This document shows positions 63,952 to 64,000 of a DNA stretch of 64,000 nt, piece by piece. The DNA is from an uncultured Pseudomonadota bacterium. Its GTDB lineage: Bacteria > Myxococcota_A > UBA796 > CAJQPC01. The notes under the pieces were generated by a model. That model made no database searches and was not told the origin of the DNA. It saw only the letters and a list, made by a program, of their open reading frames with translations. The stretch covers positions 39,645-103,644 of the forward strand of contig CAJXRZ010000013.1 of the NCBI GenBank assembly GCA_913060515.1, written 5' to 3'. Made by a program: the position numbers and the translations under genes. Within the stretch, counting starts at the first letter, position 1. The number at the start of each line of letters is the position of its first letter.

Positions 63952-64000
63952 CTGTCTCTTATACACATCTCCGAGCCCACGAGACAGGCAGAAATCTCGT
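63952..64000. other. Illumina Nextera transposase adapter with i7 index (sequencing artefact)
   Basis: CTGTCTCTTATACACATCT at 63952-63970 is the Nextera mosaic end, followed by CCGAGCCCACGAGAC to 63985, then AGGCAGAA (63986-63993, the i7 index N703) and ATCTCGT, the start of the P7 side. This is library adapter read-through at a contig end, not genomic DNA. Confidence 0.97.

Noticed and set aside
1..64000. CRISPR arrays, tRNA or rRNA genes, prophage or insertion sequences
   Set aside because: No regularly spaced repeats, no cloverleaf or rRNA signature and no transposase or integrase motifs were found on reading both strands. A computed search could still find something small.

Overview
The window is a GC-rich (roughly 65% by eye), densely packed bacterial chromosome segment, most likely from a Myxococcota or related former deltaproteobacterial lineage. 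The evidence is a MYXO-CTERM-type C-terminal tail on a secreted glycosidase, many lipoproteins with very short signal peptides, Ser/Asp-repeat linkers of the kind common in myxobacterial surface lipoproteins, and a gspCDEFG-HIJK operon followed by a PilM/GspL-like gene. No rRNA, tRNA, CRISPR array, integrase or transposase was seen, and there is no gene-free stretch longer than 300 bases. The left end cuts a hemF gene. The right end is not genomic: the last 49 bases are Illumina Nextera adapter plus an index, so the contig really ends near 63951.

1-10600: partial hemF, a 2-oxoglutarate/Fe(II)-type oxygenase, an SCO-like copper/redox lipoprotein, two paralogous lipoproteins with Ser-Asp-Ala repeat linkers (with a possible remnant of a third between them), a hotdog thioesterase, a CDP-alcohol phosphatidyltransferase, a HelD-like helicase and a MYXO-CTERM phosphodiester glycosidase. 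10700-24000: a surface lipoprotein; a three-gene operon of lipoprotein, DUF1549-like cytochrome-type protein and DUF1501 protein; a thioesterase coupled to a HAD-aminoglycoside phosphotransferase (APH) fusion; a PlsC acyltransferase with a zinc-ribbon-like tail; and a coupled operon of a TrmA/RlmD-type RNA methyltransferase, a YkgJ-like cysteine-cluster protein and an unknown protein.

24000-41700: thiD and a striking palindrome cluster, a YceI lipoprotein, a TonB-C-like protein, an MFS transporter, a class III nucleotide cyclase, gltX with a lineage-type insertion coupled to a membrane-anchored alpha/beta hydrolase, a Xi-class glutathione transferase, a coupled DfpI/DJ-1 - MOSC - SDR operon, an active/inactive M16 peptidase pair with two lipoproteins, and an orphan DNA methyltransferase. 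41700-53430: a FIST sensor with a PAS-HPt-ATPase kinase, a Lon-N domain protein, a LysE exporter, a double cyclic-nucleotide-binding protein, a single-domain voltage-gated cation channel, a formylglycine-enzyme-like lipoprotein, a three-gene cassette (TPR-like protein, 69-residue peptide, sigma factor), a DUF2330 protein and a GT-C glycosyltransferase.

53570-63951: a complete-looking type II secretion operon, gspC to gspK and the first codons of a PilM/GspL-like gene. Almost all junctions overlap or nearly so. Two short genes not usually described for this system are visible: a 14-codon leader overlapping gspC and a 34-codon single-helix peptide between gspG and gspH. This secretion system would export the many signal-peptide-bearing proteins of the window, including proteins with C-terminal sorting tags. 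The best candidates for something new are the HAD-APH fusion with its thioesterase, the sigma-factor cassette with its small peptide, the two small gsp-operon peptides, and the channel with a calcium-channel-like filter.
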